Of a DNA stretch of 64,000 nt, positions 37,832-50,152 are shown piece by piece. Within the stretch, counting starts at the first letter, position 1; each line of letters opens with the position of its first letter. Both the position numbers and the translations under genes were made by a program. The stretch comes from Leptidea sinapis (Eukaryota > Arthropoda > Insecta > Lepidoptera > Pieridae), in assembly GCF_905404315.1 (NCBI RefSeq), contig NC_066301.1, positions 248,001 to 312,000 of the forward strand, read 5' to 3'. The notes beneath the pieces are model-generated. The model was not told where the DNA came from. It searched no databases and saw only the letters and a program-made list of their open reading frames with translations.

Positions 37832-38557
37832 GCAGAAAACAATTTTGAGATCATTTTTAAATCCGAGATGGCCGCCGCTCAATAGTATGATAACTACATT
37901 ATTGGTATCGTATCCGAGGTTCTCGCGGGTGCAGAGAACGATTTTGTGATCATTTTTCAAATTCAAGATGGCCGCCGTGCAAGATTATGATCACAAAATT
38001 ATGGGTATCGCATCCGAGGTTCTCGAGAGTGCACAGAACGATTTTGTGATCATTTTTCAAATCCTAGATGGCCGCCGCACGAAATTATGATTTCAGCAAT
38101 ATGGATATCGTGTCCGAGGTTCTCGAGGGTGCAGAGAACAATTCTGTGATCATTTTTGAAATCCAAGAGGGCTGCCGCACACAATTATGGTTTCAGCAAT
38201 ATGGATATCGTGTCCGAGGTTCTCGAGGGTGCAGAAAACAATTTTGAGATCATTTTTAAATCCGAGATGGCCGCCGCTCAATAGTATGATAACTACATTA
38301 TTGGTATCGTATCCGAGGTTCTCGCGGGTGCAGAGAACGATTTTGTGATCATTTTTCAAATTCAAGATGGCCGCCGTGCAAGATTATGATCACAAAATTA
38401 TGGATATCGCATCCGAGGTTCTCGAGAGTGCACAGAACGATTTTGTGATCATTTTTCAAATCCTAGATGGCCGTCGCACGAAATTATGATTTCAGCAATA
38501 TGGATATCGTGTCCGAGGTTCTCGAGGTCGCAGAGAACAATTCTGTGATCATTTTTG
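37260..38557 (+). repeat. 1,298-bp tandem duplication, copy 1
   Basis: Thirteen monomers: M5-M9, then two M1-M4 tetramers. The monomer at 37760 is an M10/M1 hybrid (ATGGTTTCAGC with GCAGAAAACAATTTTGAG), and the copy at 39058 repeats the same join. The last tetramer has a private T at 38474 (GGCCGTCGCACG), also present at 39772 in copy 2 but not in the M4 at 37160. Confidence 0.9.
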
Positions 38558-39855
38558 AAATCCAAGAGGGCTGCCGCACACAATTATGGTTTCAGCAATA
38601 TATATATCGTGTCCGAGGTTCTCGAGTGTGCAGAGAACGATTTTGTGATCATGTTTGAAATCAAATATGGCCGCCGCACAAAATTATGATTTGAGCAATA
38701 TGGATATCGAGTCCGAGGTTCTCGAGGTTGCAGAGAATATATTTGGGAATATTTTTGAAAACCAAGATGGCCGCCGCACAAAATTATGATTTCAGCAATA
38801 TGGATATCGTGTCCGAGGTTCTCGAGGGTGCAGAGAACGATTTTGTGATCATTTTTTTAATCAAAGATGGCCACCGCACAAAATTATGATTACAACATTA
38901 TGGGTATCGTATCCGAGGTTCTCGAAGGTGAATAGTATGATCTTGGGATCATTTTTGAAATGCAAGATGGCCGCCGCGCAAAATTATGTTTTCAGCAATA
39001 TGGATATCGAGTCCGAGGTTCTCGAGGGTGCAGAGAACAATTCTGTGATCATTTTAGAAATCCAAGAGGGCCGCCGCACAAAATTATGGTTTCAGCAATA
39101 TGGATATCGTGTCCGAGGTTCTCGAGGGTGCAGAAAACAATTTTGAGATCATTTTTAAATCCGAGATGGCCGCCGCTCAATAGTATGATAACTACATTAT
39201 TGGTATCGTATCCGAGGTTCTCGCGGGTGCAGAGAACGATTTTGTGATCATTTTTCAAATTCAAGATGGCCGCCGTGCAAGATTATGATCACAAAATTAT
39301 GGGTATCGCATCCGAGGTTCTCGAGAGTGCACAGAACGATTTTGTGATCATTTTTCAAATCCTAGATGGCCGCCGCACGAAATTATGATTTCAGCAATAT
39401 GGATATCGTGTCCGAGGTTCTCGAGGGTGCAGAGAACAATTCTGTGATCATTTTTGAAATCCAAGAGGGCTGCCGCACACAATTATGGTTTCAGCAATAT
39501 GGATATCGTGTCCGAGGTTCTCGAGGGTGCAGAAAACAATTTTGAGATCATTTTTAAATCCGAGATGGCCGCCGCTCAATAGTATGATAACTACATTATT
39601 GGTATCGTATCCGAGGTTCTCGCGGGTGCAGAGAACGATTTTGTGATCATTTTTCAAATTCAAGATGGCCGCCGTGCAAGATTATGATCACAAAATTATG
39701 GATATCGCATCCGAGGTTCTCGAGAGTGCACAGAACGATTTTGTGATCATTTTTCAAATCCTAGATGGCCGTCGCACGAAATTATGATTTCAGCAATATG
39801 GATATCGTGTCCGAGGTTCTCGAGGTCGCAGAGAACAATTCTGTGATCATTTTTG
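38558..39855 (+). repeat. 1,298-bp tandem duplication, copy 2
   Basis: Directly abuts copy 1. It differs at 39058-39100, where GAGGGCCGCCGCACAAAATT replaces GAGGGCTGCCGCACACAATT. The private T at 39772 corresponds to 38474, so the tetramer was duplicated after that mutation arose. Confidence 0.9.
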
Positions 39856-40653
39856 AAATCCAAGAGGGCTGCCGCAAACAATTATGTTTTCAGCAATATG
39901 GATATCGTATCCGAGGTTCTCGAGGGTGCAGAAAACAATTTTGAGATCATTTTTAAATCCGAGATGGCCGCCGCTCAATAGTATGATAACTACATTATTG
40001 GTATCGTATCCGAGGTTCTCGCGGGTGCAGAGAACGATTTTGTGATCATTTTTCAAATTCAAGATGGCCGCCGTGCAAGATTATGATCACAAAATTATGG
40101 GTATCGCATCCCAGGTTCTCGAGAGTGCACAGAACGATTTTGTGATCATTTTTCAAATCCTAGATGGCCGCCGCACGAAATTATGATTTCAGCAATATGG
40201 ATATCGTGTCCGAGGTTCTCGAGGGTGCAGAGAACAATTCTGTGATCATTTTTGAAATCCAAGAGGGCTGCCGCAAACAATTATGTTTTCAGCAATATGG
40301 ATATCGTGTCCGAGGTTCTCGAGGGTGCAGAAAACAATTTTGAGATCATTTTTAAATCCGAGATGGCCGCCGCTCAATAGTATGATACCTACATTATTGG
40401 TATCGTATCCGAGGTTCTCGCGGGTGCAGAGAACGATTTTGTGATCATTTTTCAAATTCAAGGTGGCCGCCGTGCAAGATTATGATCACAAAATTATGGA
40501 TATCGCATCCGAGGTTCTCGAGAGTGCACAGAACGATTTTGTGATCATTTTTCAAATCCTAGATGGCCGCCGCACGAAATTATGATTTCAGCAATATGGA
40601 TATCGTGTCCGAGGTTCTCGAGTTCGCAGAGAACAATTCTGTGATCATTTTTG
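39058..40653 (+). repeat. 399-bp tetramer (M1-M4), four tandem copies
   Basis: Tetramers start at 39058, 39457, 39856 and 40255. The last three match the last three tetramers of the 27.8-kb tract at an offset of 10,885 bp, down to CGCATCCCAGGTTCTC at 29221/40106 and the same alternation of ATGGGTATCGC and ATGGATATCGC. The two tetramer tracts therefore share a common ancestor and did not expand independently from scratch. Confidence 0.9.
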
Positions 40654-41753
40654 AAATCCAAGAGGGCTGCCGCACACAATTATAGTTTCAGCAATATATA
40701 TATCGTGTCCGAGGTTCTCGAGTGTGCAGAGAACGATTTTGTGATCATGTTTGAAATCCAATATGGCCGCCGCACAAAATTATGATTTGAGCAATATGGA
40801 TATCGAGTCCGAGGTTCTCGAGGTTGCAGAGAATATATTTGGGAATATTTTTGAAAACCAAGATGGCCGCCGCACAAAATTATGATTTCAGCAATATGGA
40901 TATCGTGTCCGAGGTTCTCGAGGGTGCAGAGAACGATTTTGTGATCATTTTTTTAATCAAAGATGGCCACCGCACAAAATTATGATTACAACATTATGGG
41001 TATCGTATCCGAGGTTCTCGAAGGTGAATAGTATGATCTTGGGATCATTTTTGAAATGCAAGATGGCCGCCGCGCAAAATTATGTTTTCAGCAATATGGA
41101 TATCGAGTCCGAGGTTCTCGAGGGTGCAGAGAACAATTCTGTGATCATTTTAGAAATCCAACAGGGCTGCCGCACACAATTATGTTTTCAGCAATATGGA
41201 TATCGAGTCCGAGGTTCTCGAGGGTGCAGAGAACAATTCTGTGATAATTTTAGAAATCCAAGAGGGCTGCCGCACACAATTATGTTTTCAGCAATATGGA
41301 TATCGTGTCCGAGGTTCTCGAGGGTACAGAGAACAATTCTGTGATCATTTTTTAAATCCAAGATGGCTGCCACTCAAAATTATGATAACTACATTATGGG
41401 TATCGTATCCGAGGTTCTCTAGGGTGCAGATAACGATTTTGTGATCATTTTTCGAATCCAAGATGGCCGCCGCTCATAAGTATGAAAACTACATTAAGGG
41501 TATCGTATCCGAGGTTCTCGAGGGTGCTGAGAACGACTTTGTGATCATTTTTCAAATCCAAGATGGCCGTCGCACAAAATTATGATTTCAGCAATATTAA
41601 AATCGTACCCGAGGTTCTAGAGGGTGCAGAGAACGATTTGGTGATCATTTTTAACATCCAAGATGGCCGCCGCACAAAATTATGATTTTAGCAATATGGA
41701 TATCGTGTCCGAGGTTCTCGAGGGTGCAGAGAACAATTCTGTGATCATTTTTG
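40255..41753 (+). repeat. Full M module, 1,499 bp, second complete copy
   Basis: M1-M15 in order. It matches 30769-32267 at an offset of 9,486 bp. Private changes include AATTATAGTTTCAGC near 40680 in M5 and CTCATAAGTATG near 41474 in M13. It is followed by a single M1-M4 tetramer (41754-42152) and another full M unit. Confidence 0.85.
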
Positions 41754-42152
41754 AAATCCAAGAGGGCTGCCGCAAACAATTATGTTTTCAGCAATATGGA
41801 TATCGTGTCCGAGGTTCTCGAGGGTGCAGAAAACAATTTTGAGATCATTTTTAAATCCGAGATGGCCGCCGCTCAATAGTATGATAACTACATTATTGGT
41901 ATCGTATCCGAGGTTCTCGCGGGTGCAGAGAACGATTTTGTGATCATTTTTCAAATTCTAGATGGCCGCCGTGCAAGATTATGATCACAAAATTATGGGT
42001 ATCGCATCCGAGGTTCTCGAGAGTGCACAGAACGATTTTGTGATCATTTTTCAAATCCTAGATGGCCGCCGCACGAAATTATGATTTCAGCAATATGGAT
42101 ATCGTGTCCGAGGTTCTCGAGGGTGCAGAGAACAATTCTGTGATCATTTTTG

Positions 42153-43640
42153 AAATCCAAGAGGGCTGCCGCAAACAATTATGTTTTCAGCAATATGGAT
42201 ATCGTGTCCGAGGTTCTCGAGGGTGCAGAAAACAATTTTGAGATCATTTTTAAATCCGAGATGGCCGCCGCTCAATAGTATGATAACTACATTATTGGTA
42301 TCGTATCCGAGGTTCTCGCGGGTGCAGAGAACGATTTTGTGATCATTTTTCAAATTCAAGATGGCCGCCGTGCAAGATTATGATCACAAAATTATGGATA
42401 TCGCATCCGAGGTTCTCGAGAGTGCACAGAACGATTTTGTGATCATTTTTCAAATCCTAGATGGCCGCCGCACGAAATTATGATTTCAGCAATATGGATA
42501 TCGTGTCCGAGGTTCTCGAGGTCGCAGAGAACAATTCTGTGATCATTTTTGAAATCCAAGAGGGCTGCCGCACACAATTATGGTTTCAGCAATATATATA
42601 TCGTGTCCGAGGTTCTCGAGTGTGCAGAGAACGATTTTGTGATCATGTTTGAAATCCAATATGGCCGCCGCACAAAATTATGATTTGAGCAATATGGATA
42701 TCGAGTCCGAGGTTCTCGAGGTTGCAGAGAATATATTTGGGAATATTTTTGAAAACCAAGATGGCCGCCGCACAAAATTATGATTTCAGCAATATGGATA
42801 TCGTGTCCGAGGTTCTCGAGGGTGCAGAGAACGATTTTGTGATCATTTTTTTAATCAAAGATGGCCACCGCACAAAATTATGATTACAACATTATGGGTA
42901 TCGTATCCGTGGTTCTCGAAGGTGAATAGTATGATCTTGGGATCATTTTTGAAATGCAAGATGGCCGCCGCGCAAAATTATGTTTTCAGCAATATGGATG
43001 TCGAGTCCGAGGTTCTCGAGGGTGCAGAGAACAATTCTGTGATCATTTTAGAAATCCAAGAGGGCTGCCGCACACAATTATGTTTTCAGCAATATGGATA
43101 TCGAGTCCGAGGTTCTCGAGGGTGCAGAGAACAATTCTGTGATAATTTTAGAAATCCAAGAGGGCTGCCGCACACAATTATGTTTTCAGCAATATGGATA
43201 TCGTGTCCGAGGTTCTCGAGGGTACAGAGAACAATTCTGTGATCATTTTTTAAATCCAAGATGGCTGCCACTCAAAATTATGATAACTACATTATGGGTA
43301 TCGTATCCGAGGTTCTCGAGGGTGCAGATAACGATTTTGTGATCATTTTTCGAATCCAAGATGGCCGCCGCTCAAAATAGTGAAAACTACATTAAGGGTA
43401 TCGTATCCGAGGTTCTCGAGGGTGCTGAGAACGACTTTGTGATCATTTTTCAAATCCAAGATGGCCGTCGCACAAAATTATGATTTCAGCAATATTAAAA
43501 TCGTACCCGAGGTTCTAGAGGGTGCAGAGAACGATTTGGTGATCATTTTTAACATCCAAGATGGCCGCCGCACAAAATTATGATTTTAGAAATATGGATA
43601 TCGTGTCCGAGGTTCTCGAGGGATTTTGGGATCATTTTTG
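42153..43640 (+). repeat. M module, third complete copy, truncated in M15
   Basis: M1-M15 again, 1,898 bp after the previous unit. M15 has GATTTTAGAAATATGG, also present at about 32,198. It stops in mid-monomer at the junction with the 4-kb duplicated block. Confidence 0.85.
43552..43640 (+). repeat. 89-bp truncated monomer (11-bp deletion) at a duplication edge
   Basis: The monomer reads GGTTCTCGAGGGATTTTGGG, whereas intact relatives have GTGCAGAGAAC between CTCGAGG and GATTTTGGG. The left side matches M15 of the M module and the right side matches 33848 onward, so this is a fused breakpoint and not a simple internal slip. Confidence 0.85.
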
Positions 43641-46600
43641 AAAACCGAGATTGCCGCCGCGCATAATTATGATTACAACATTATGGGTATCGTATCCGAG
43701 GTTCTCGAGGGTGCAGAGAATGATTCTGGGATCATTTTTGAAATCCAATATGGCCGCCGCACAAAATTATAATTTCAGCAATATATATATCGTGTCCGAG
43801 GTTCTCGAAGGTGCAGAGAACGATTTTGTAATCAGTTTTGAAAACCGAGATGGCCGCCGCACAAAATTATTATTTTAGCAATATGGATATCGTGTCCGAG
43901 GTTCTCCAGGGTGCAGAGAACAATTCTGTGATCATTTTTTAAATCCAAGATGGCTGCCACTCAAAATTATGATAACTACATTATGGGTATCGTATCCGAG
44001 GTTCTCGAGGGTGCAGATAACGATTTTGTGATCATTTTTCGAATCCAAGATGGCCGCCGCTCAAAAGTATGAAAACTACATTAAGGGTATCGTTTCCTGA
44101 AGTTCTCGAGGGTGCTGAGAACGACTTTGTGATCATTTTTCAAATCCAAGATGGCCGTCGCACAAAATTATGATTTCAGCAATATTAAAATCGTACCCGA
44201 GGTTCTAGAGGGTGCAGAGAACGATTTGGTGATCATTTTTAAAATCCAAGATGGCCGCCGCACAAAATTATGATTTTAGCAATATGGATATCGTGTCCGA
44301 GGTTCTCGAGGGTGCAGAGAACAATTCTGTGATCATTTTTGAAATCAAAGAGGGCTGCCGCAAACAATTATGTTTTCAGCAATATAGATATCGTGTCCTA
44401 GGTTCTCGAGGGTGCAGAAAACAATTTTGAGATCATTTTTAAATCTAAGATGGCCGCCGCTCAGTAGTATGATAACTACATTATTGGTATCGTATCCGAG
44501 GTTCTCGCGGGTGCAGAGAACGATTTTGTGATCATTTTTCAAATTCTAGATGGCCGCCGTGCAAGATTATGATCACAAAATTATGGGTATCGCATCCGAG
44601 GTTCTCGAGAGTGCACAGAACGATTTTGTGATGATTTTTCAAATCCTAGATGGCCGCCGCACAAAATTATGTTTTCAGCAATATGGATATCGTGTCCGAG
44701 GTTCTCGAGGGTGCAGAGAACGATTTTGGGATCATTTTTGAAATCCAAGAGGGCTGCCGCACACAATTATGGTTTCAGCAATATATATATCGTGTCCGAG
44801 GTTCTCCAGTGTGCAGAGAACGATTTTGTGATCATGTTTGAAATCCAATATGGCCGCCGCACAAAATTATGATAACAAAAATATGGGTAGCGTATACGTG
44901 GCTCTCGTGGGTGAAGAGAACGATTCTGTTATCATTTTTGAAAACCGAGATTGCCGCCGCGCATAATTATGATAAAAACAATATGGGTATCGTATCCGAG
45001 GCTCTCGAGTGTGCAGAGAACGATTTTGTAATCATTTTTGAAAACCTAGATGGCCGCCGCACAAAATTATGATTTTAGCAATATGGATATCGTGTCCGAG
45101 GTTCTCCAACGTGCAGAGAACAATTCTGTGATCATTTTTGAAATCCAAGAGGGCTGCCGCAAACAATAATGTTTACAGCAATATGGATATCGTGTCCGAG
45201 GTTCTCGAGAGTGCCGAAAACAATTTTGAGATCATTTTTAAATCCGAAATGGCCGCCGCTCAATAGTATACATTATGGGTATCGTATCCGAGTTTCTCGA
45301 GGGTGCAGAAAACGATTTTGTGATCATTTTTCAATTCCAAGATGGCCGCCGTGCAAGATTATGATCACAAAAATATGGGTATCGTATCCGAGGTTCTCGA
45401 GGGTGCTGAGAACGATTCTATGATCATTTTTTGAAATCCAAGAGGGCTGCCGCACACAATTATGTTTTCAGCAATATGGTTAACGTGCCCGAGGTTCTCT
45501 AGGGTGCAGAGAACAATTCTGTGATTATTTTTGCAATCCAAGATGGCTGCCACACACAATTATGTTTTCAGCAATATGGATATCGTGTCCGAGGTTCTCG
45601 AAGGTGCAGAGAACGATTCTGTGATCATTTTTTAAATCAAAGATGGCCACCGCACAAAATTATGATTACAAAATTATGGGTATCGTGTCCGAGGTTCTCG
45701 AGGGTGCAGAGAACAATTCTGTGATCATTTTTTGAAATCCAAGAGGGCTGCCGCACACAATTATGTTTTCAGCAATATGGATAACGTGTCCGAGGTTCTC
45801 TAGGATGCAGAGAACAATTCTGTTATCATTTTTGAAATCCAAGATGGCTGCAACACACAATTATGTTTTCAGCAATATTGATATCGTGTCCGAGGTTCTC
45901 GAGGGTGCAGAGATCGATTTTGGGATCATTTTTGAAAACGAAGATGGCCACCGCAAAAAATTATGATTACAATATTATGGGTATCCTATCCGAGGTTCTC
46001 GAAGGTGCAGAGAATGATTCTGGGATCATTTTTGAAATCCAATATGGCCGCCGCACAAAATTATAATTTCAGCAATATATATATCGTGTCCGAGGTTCTC
46101 GAAGGTGCAGAGAACGATTTTGTAATCATTTTTGAAAACCGAGATGGCCGCCGCACAAAATTATTATTTTAGCAATATGGATATCGTGTCCGAGGTTCTC
46201 CAGGGTGCAGAGAACAATTCTGTGATCATTTTTTAAATCCAAGATGGCTGCCACTCAAAATTATGATAACTACATCATGGGTATCGTATCCGAGGTTCTC
46301 GAGTGTGCAGATAACGATTTTGTGATCATTTTTCGAATCCAAGATGGCCGCCGCTCAAAAATATGAAAACTACATTAAGGGTATCGTATCCGAGGTTCTC
46401 GAGGGTGCTGAGAACGACTTTGTGATCATTTTTCAAATCCAAGATGGCCGTCGCACAAAATTATGATTTCAGCAATATTAAAATCGTACCCGAGGTTCTA
46501 GAGGGTGCAGAGAACGATTTGGTGATCATTTTTAAAATCCGAGATTGCCGCCGCACAAAATTATGATTTTAGCAATATGGATATCGTGTCCGAGGTTCTC

Positions 46601-47605
46601 GAGGGTGCAGAGAACAATTCTGTGATCATTTTTGAAATCCAAGAGGGCTGCCGCAAACAATTATGTTTTCAGCAATATGGATATCGTGTCCGAGGTTCTC
46701 GAGGGTGCAGAAAACAATTTTGAGATCATTTTTAAATCCGAGATGGCCGCCACTCAATAGTATGATAACTACATTATTGGTATCGTATCCGAGGTTCTCG
46801 CGGGTGCAGAGAACGATTTTCTGATCATTTTTCAAATTCAAGATGGCCGCCGTGCAAGATTATGATCACAAAATTATGGGTATCGCATCCAAGGTTCTCG
46901 AGAGTGCACAGAACGATTTTGTGATCATTTTTCAAATCCTAGATGGCCGCCGCACGAAATTATGATTTCAGCAATATGGATATCGTGTCCGAGGTTCTCG
47001 AGGTCGCAGAGAACAATTCTGTGATCATTTTTGAAATCCAAGAGGGCTGCCGCACACAATTATGGTTTCAGCAATATATATATCGTGTCCGAGGTTCTCG
47101 AGTGTGCAGAGAACGATTTTGTGATCATGTTTGAAATCCAATATGGCCGCCGCACAAAATTATGATTTGAGCAATATGGATATCGAGTCCGAGGTTCTCG
47201 AGGTTGCAGAGAATATATTTGGGAATATTTTTGAAAACCAAGATGGCCGCCGCACAAAATTATGATTTCAGCAATATGGATATCGTGTCCGAGGTTCTCG
47301 AGGGTGCAGAGAACGATTTTGTGATCATTTTTTTAATCAAAGATGGCCACCGCACAAAATTATGATAACAACATTATGGGTATCGTATCCGAGGTTCTCG
47401 AATGTGAATAGTATGATCTTGGGATCATTTTTGAAATGCAAGATGGCCGCCGCGCAAAATTATGTTTTCAGCAATATGGATATCGAGTCCGAGGTTCTCG
47501 AGGGTGCAGAGAACAATTCTGTGATCATTTTAGAAATCCAAGAGGGCTGCCGCACACAATTATGTTTTCAGCAATATGGATATCGTGTCCGAGGTTCTCG
47601 AGGGT
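43622..47605 (+). repeat. 4-kb duplicated segment, copy 2 (offset 9,774 bp)
   Basis: Partner of 33848-37831. Inside it, about 44,441-44,750 does not match the partner; it resembles 32866-33065 instead, sharing CTCAGTAGTATG and AAATTCTAGATGGCC. This patch with good homology on both sides is the expected mark of gene conversion. The left edge coincides with the 11-bp deletion junction at 43552-43640. Confidence 0.9.
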
Positions 47606-48033
47606 ACAGAGAACAATTCTGTGATCATTTTTTAAATCCAAGATGGCTGCCACTCAAAATTATGATAACTACATTATGGGTATCGTATCCGAGGTTCTCG
47701 AGGGTGCAGATAACGATTTTGTGATCATTTTTCGAATCCAAGATGGCCGCCGCTCAAAAGTATGAAAACTACATTAAGGGTATCGTATCCGAGGTTCTCG
47801 AGGGTGCTGAGAACGACTTTGTGATCATTTTTCAAATCCAAGATGGCCGTCGCACAAAATTATGATTTCAGCAATATTAAAATCGTACCCGAGGTTCTAA
47901 AGGGTGCAGAGAACGATTTGGTGATCATTTTTAAAATCCAAGATGGCCGCCGCATAAAATTATGATTTTAGCAATATGGATATCGTGTCCGAGGTTCTCG
48001 AGGGTGCAGAGAACAATTCTGTGATCATTTTTG
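46635..48033 (+). repeat. 1,399-bp M unit, and following partial unit
   Basis: M1-M9 followed by a shortened end, then M1 again at 48034. The two units share M1-M8 at 1,399 bp offset. Private changes in the second include AGGCTGCAGAAAAC near 48101 and GATAACTTCATTATTGG near 48161. Confidence 0.8.
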
Positions 48034-48532
48034 AAATCCAAGAGGGCTGCCGCAAACAATTATGTTTTTAGCAATATGGATATCGTGTCCGAGGTTCTCG
48101 AGGCTGCAGAAAACAATTTTGAGATCATTTTTAAATCCGAGATGGCCGCCGCTCAATAGTATGATAACTTCATTATTGGTATCGTATCCGAGGTTCTCGC
48201 GGGTGCAGAGAACGATTTTGTGATCATTTTTCAAATTCAAGATGGCCGCCGTGCAAGATTATGATCACAAAATTATGGGTATCGCATCCGAGGTTCTCGA
48301 GAGTGCACAGAACGATTTTGTGATCATTTTTCAAATCCTAGATGGCCGCCGCACGAAATTATGATTTCAGCAATATGGATATCGTGTCCGAGGTTCTCGA
48401 GGTCGCAGAGAACAATTCTGTGATCATTTTTGAAATCCAAGAGGGCTGCCGCACACAATTATGGTTTCAGCAATATATATATCGTGTCCGAGGTTCTCGA
48501 GTGTGCAGAGAACGATTTTGTGATCATGTTTG

Positions 48533-50152
48533 AAATCCAATATGGCCGCCGCACAAAATTATGATTTGAGCAATATGGATATCGAGTCCGAGGTTCTCGA
48601 GGTTGCAGAGAATATATTTGGGAATATTTTTGAAAACCAAGATGGCCGCCGCACAAAATTATGATTTCAGCAATATGGATATCGTGTCCGAGGTTCTCGA
48701 GGGTGCAGAGAACGATTTTGTGATCATTTTTTTAATCAAAGATGGCCACCGCACAAAATTATGATTACAACATTATGGGTTATAGTATGATCTTGGGATC
48801 ATTTTTGAAATGCAAGATGGCCGCCGCGCAAAATTATATTTTCAGCAATATGGATATCGAGTCCGAGGTTCTCGAGGGTGCAGAGAACAATTCTGAGATC
48901 ATTTTAGAAATCCAAGAGGGCTGCCGCACACAATTATGTTTTCAGCAATATGGATATCGTGTCCGAGGTTCTCGAGGGTACAGAGAACAATTCTGTGATC
49001 ATTTTTTGAAATCCAAGAGGGCTGCCGCACACAATTATGTTTTCAGCAATATGGATATCGTGTCTGAGGTTCTCTGGGGTGCAGAGAATAATTCTGTGAT
49101 TTTTTTGAAATCCAAGATGGCTGCCACACACAATTATGTTTTCAGCAATATGGATATCGTGTCCGAGGTTCTCGAGGGTGCAGAGAACAATTTTGAGATC
49201 ATTTTTCAAATTCAAGATGGCCGCCGTGCAAGATTATGATCACAAAATTATGGGTATCGCATCCGAGGTTCTCGAGAGTGCACAGAACGATTTTGTGAAC
49301 ATTTTTCAAATCCTAGATGGCCGCCGCACGAAATTATGATTTCAGCAATATGGATACCGTGCCCGAGGTTCTCTAGGGTGCAGAGAACAATTCTGTGATT
49401 ATTTTTGCAATCCAAGATGGCTGCCACACACAATTATGTTTTCAGCAATATGGATATCGTGTCCGAGGTTCTCGAGGATGCAGAGAACGATTTTGGGATC
49501 ATTTTTGAAAACGAAGATGGCAACCGCACAAAATTATAATTAAAACATTATAAGTATCGTATCCGATGTTCTCGAAGGTGCAGAGAATGATTCTGGGATC
49601 ATTTTTGAAAATCGAGATGGCCGCCGCACAAAATTATGATAACAAAAATATGGGTATCGTATGCGTGGCTCTCGTGGGTGAAGAGAACGATTCTGTTATC
49701 ATTTTTGAAAACCGAGATTGCCGCCGCGCATAATTATGATAACAACAATATGGGTATCGTATCCGAGGCTCTCGAGTGTGCAGAGAACGATTTTGTAATC
49801 ATTTTTGAAATCCAAGAGGGCTGCCGCACACAATTATGTTTTCAGCAATATGAATATCGTGTCCGAGGTTCTCGATGGTGCAGAGAACGATTTTGTGATC
49901 ATATTTGCAATCCAAGATGGCCACCGCACAAAATTATGATTTCAGCAATATGGATATCGTGTCCGAGGTTCTCGAAGGTGCAGAGAACGATTTTGTGATC
50001 ATTTTTTAAATCAAAGATGGCCACCGCACAAAACTATGATTACAAAATTATGGGTATCGTGTCCGAGGTTCTCGAGGGTGCCGAGAACAATTCTGTGATC
50101 ATTTTTTGAAATCCAAGAGGGCTGCCGCACACAATTATGTTTTCAGCAATAT
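48533..50152 (+). repeat. M6-M10 to P6 segment, copy 2 (offset about 23.6 kb)
   Basis: Partner of 24885-26530 with the same monomer order. Private to this copy are the 25-bp deletion at 48733, a 1-bp loss (CTGTGATTTTTTTGAAATCC) near 49094, and AACATTATAAGTATCG near 49544. Confidence 0.8.
48733..48807 (+). repeat. 75-bp truncated monomer (25-bp deletion)
   Basis: M8 here reads ATTATGGGTTATAGTATG, having lost 25 bp that intact M8 copies carry between ATGGGTAT and GAATAGTATG (compare 47334-47433). It is the shortest complete monomer in the window. TAT-rich ends at both sides could have allowed the join. Confidence 0.85.
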
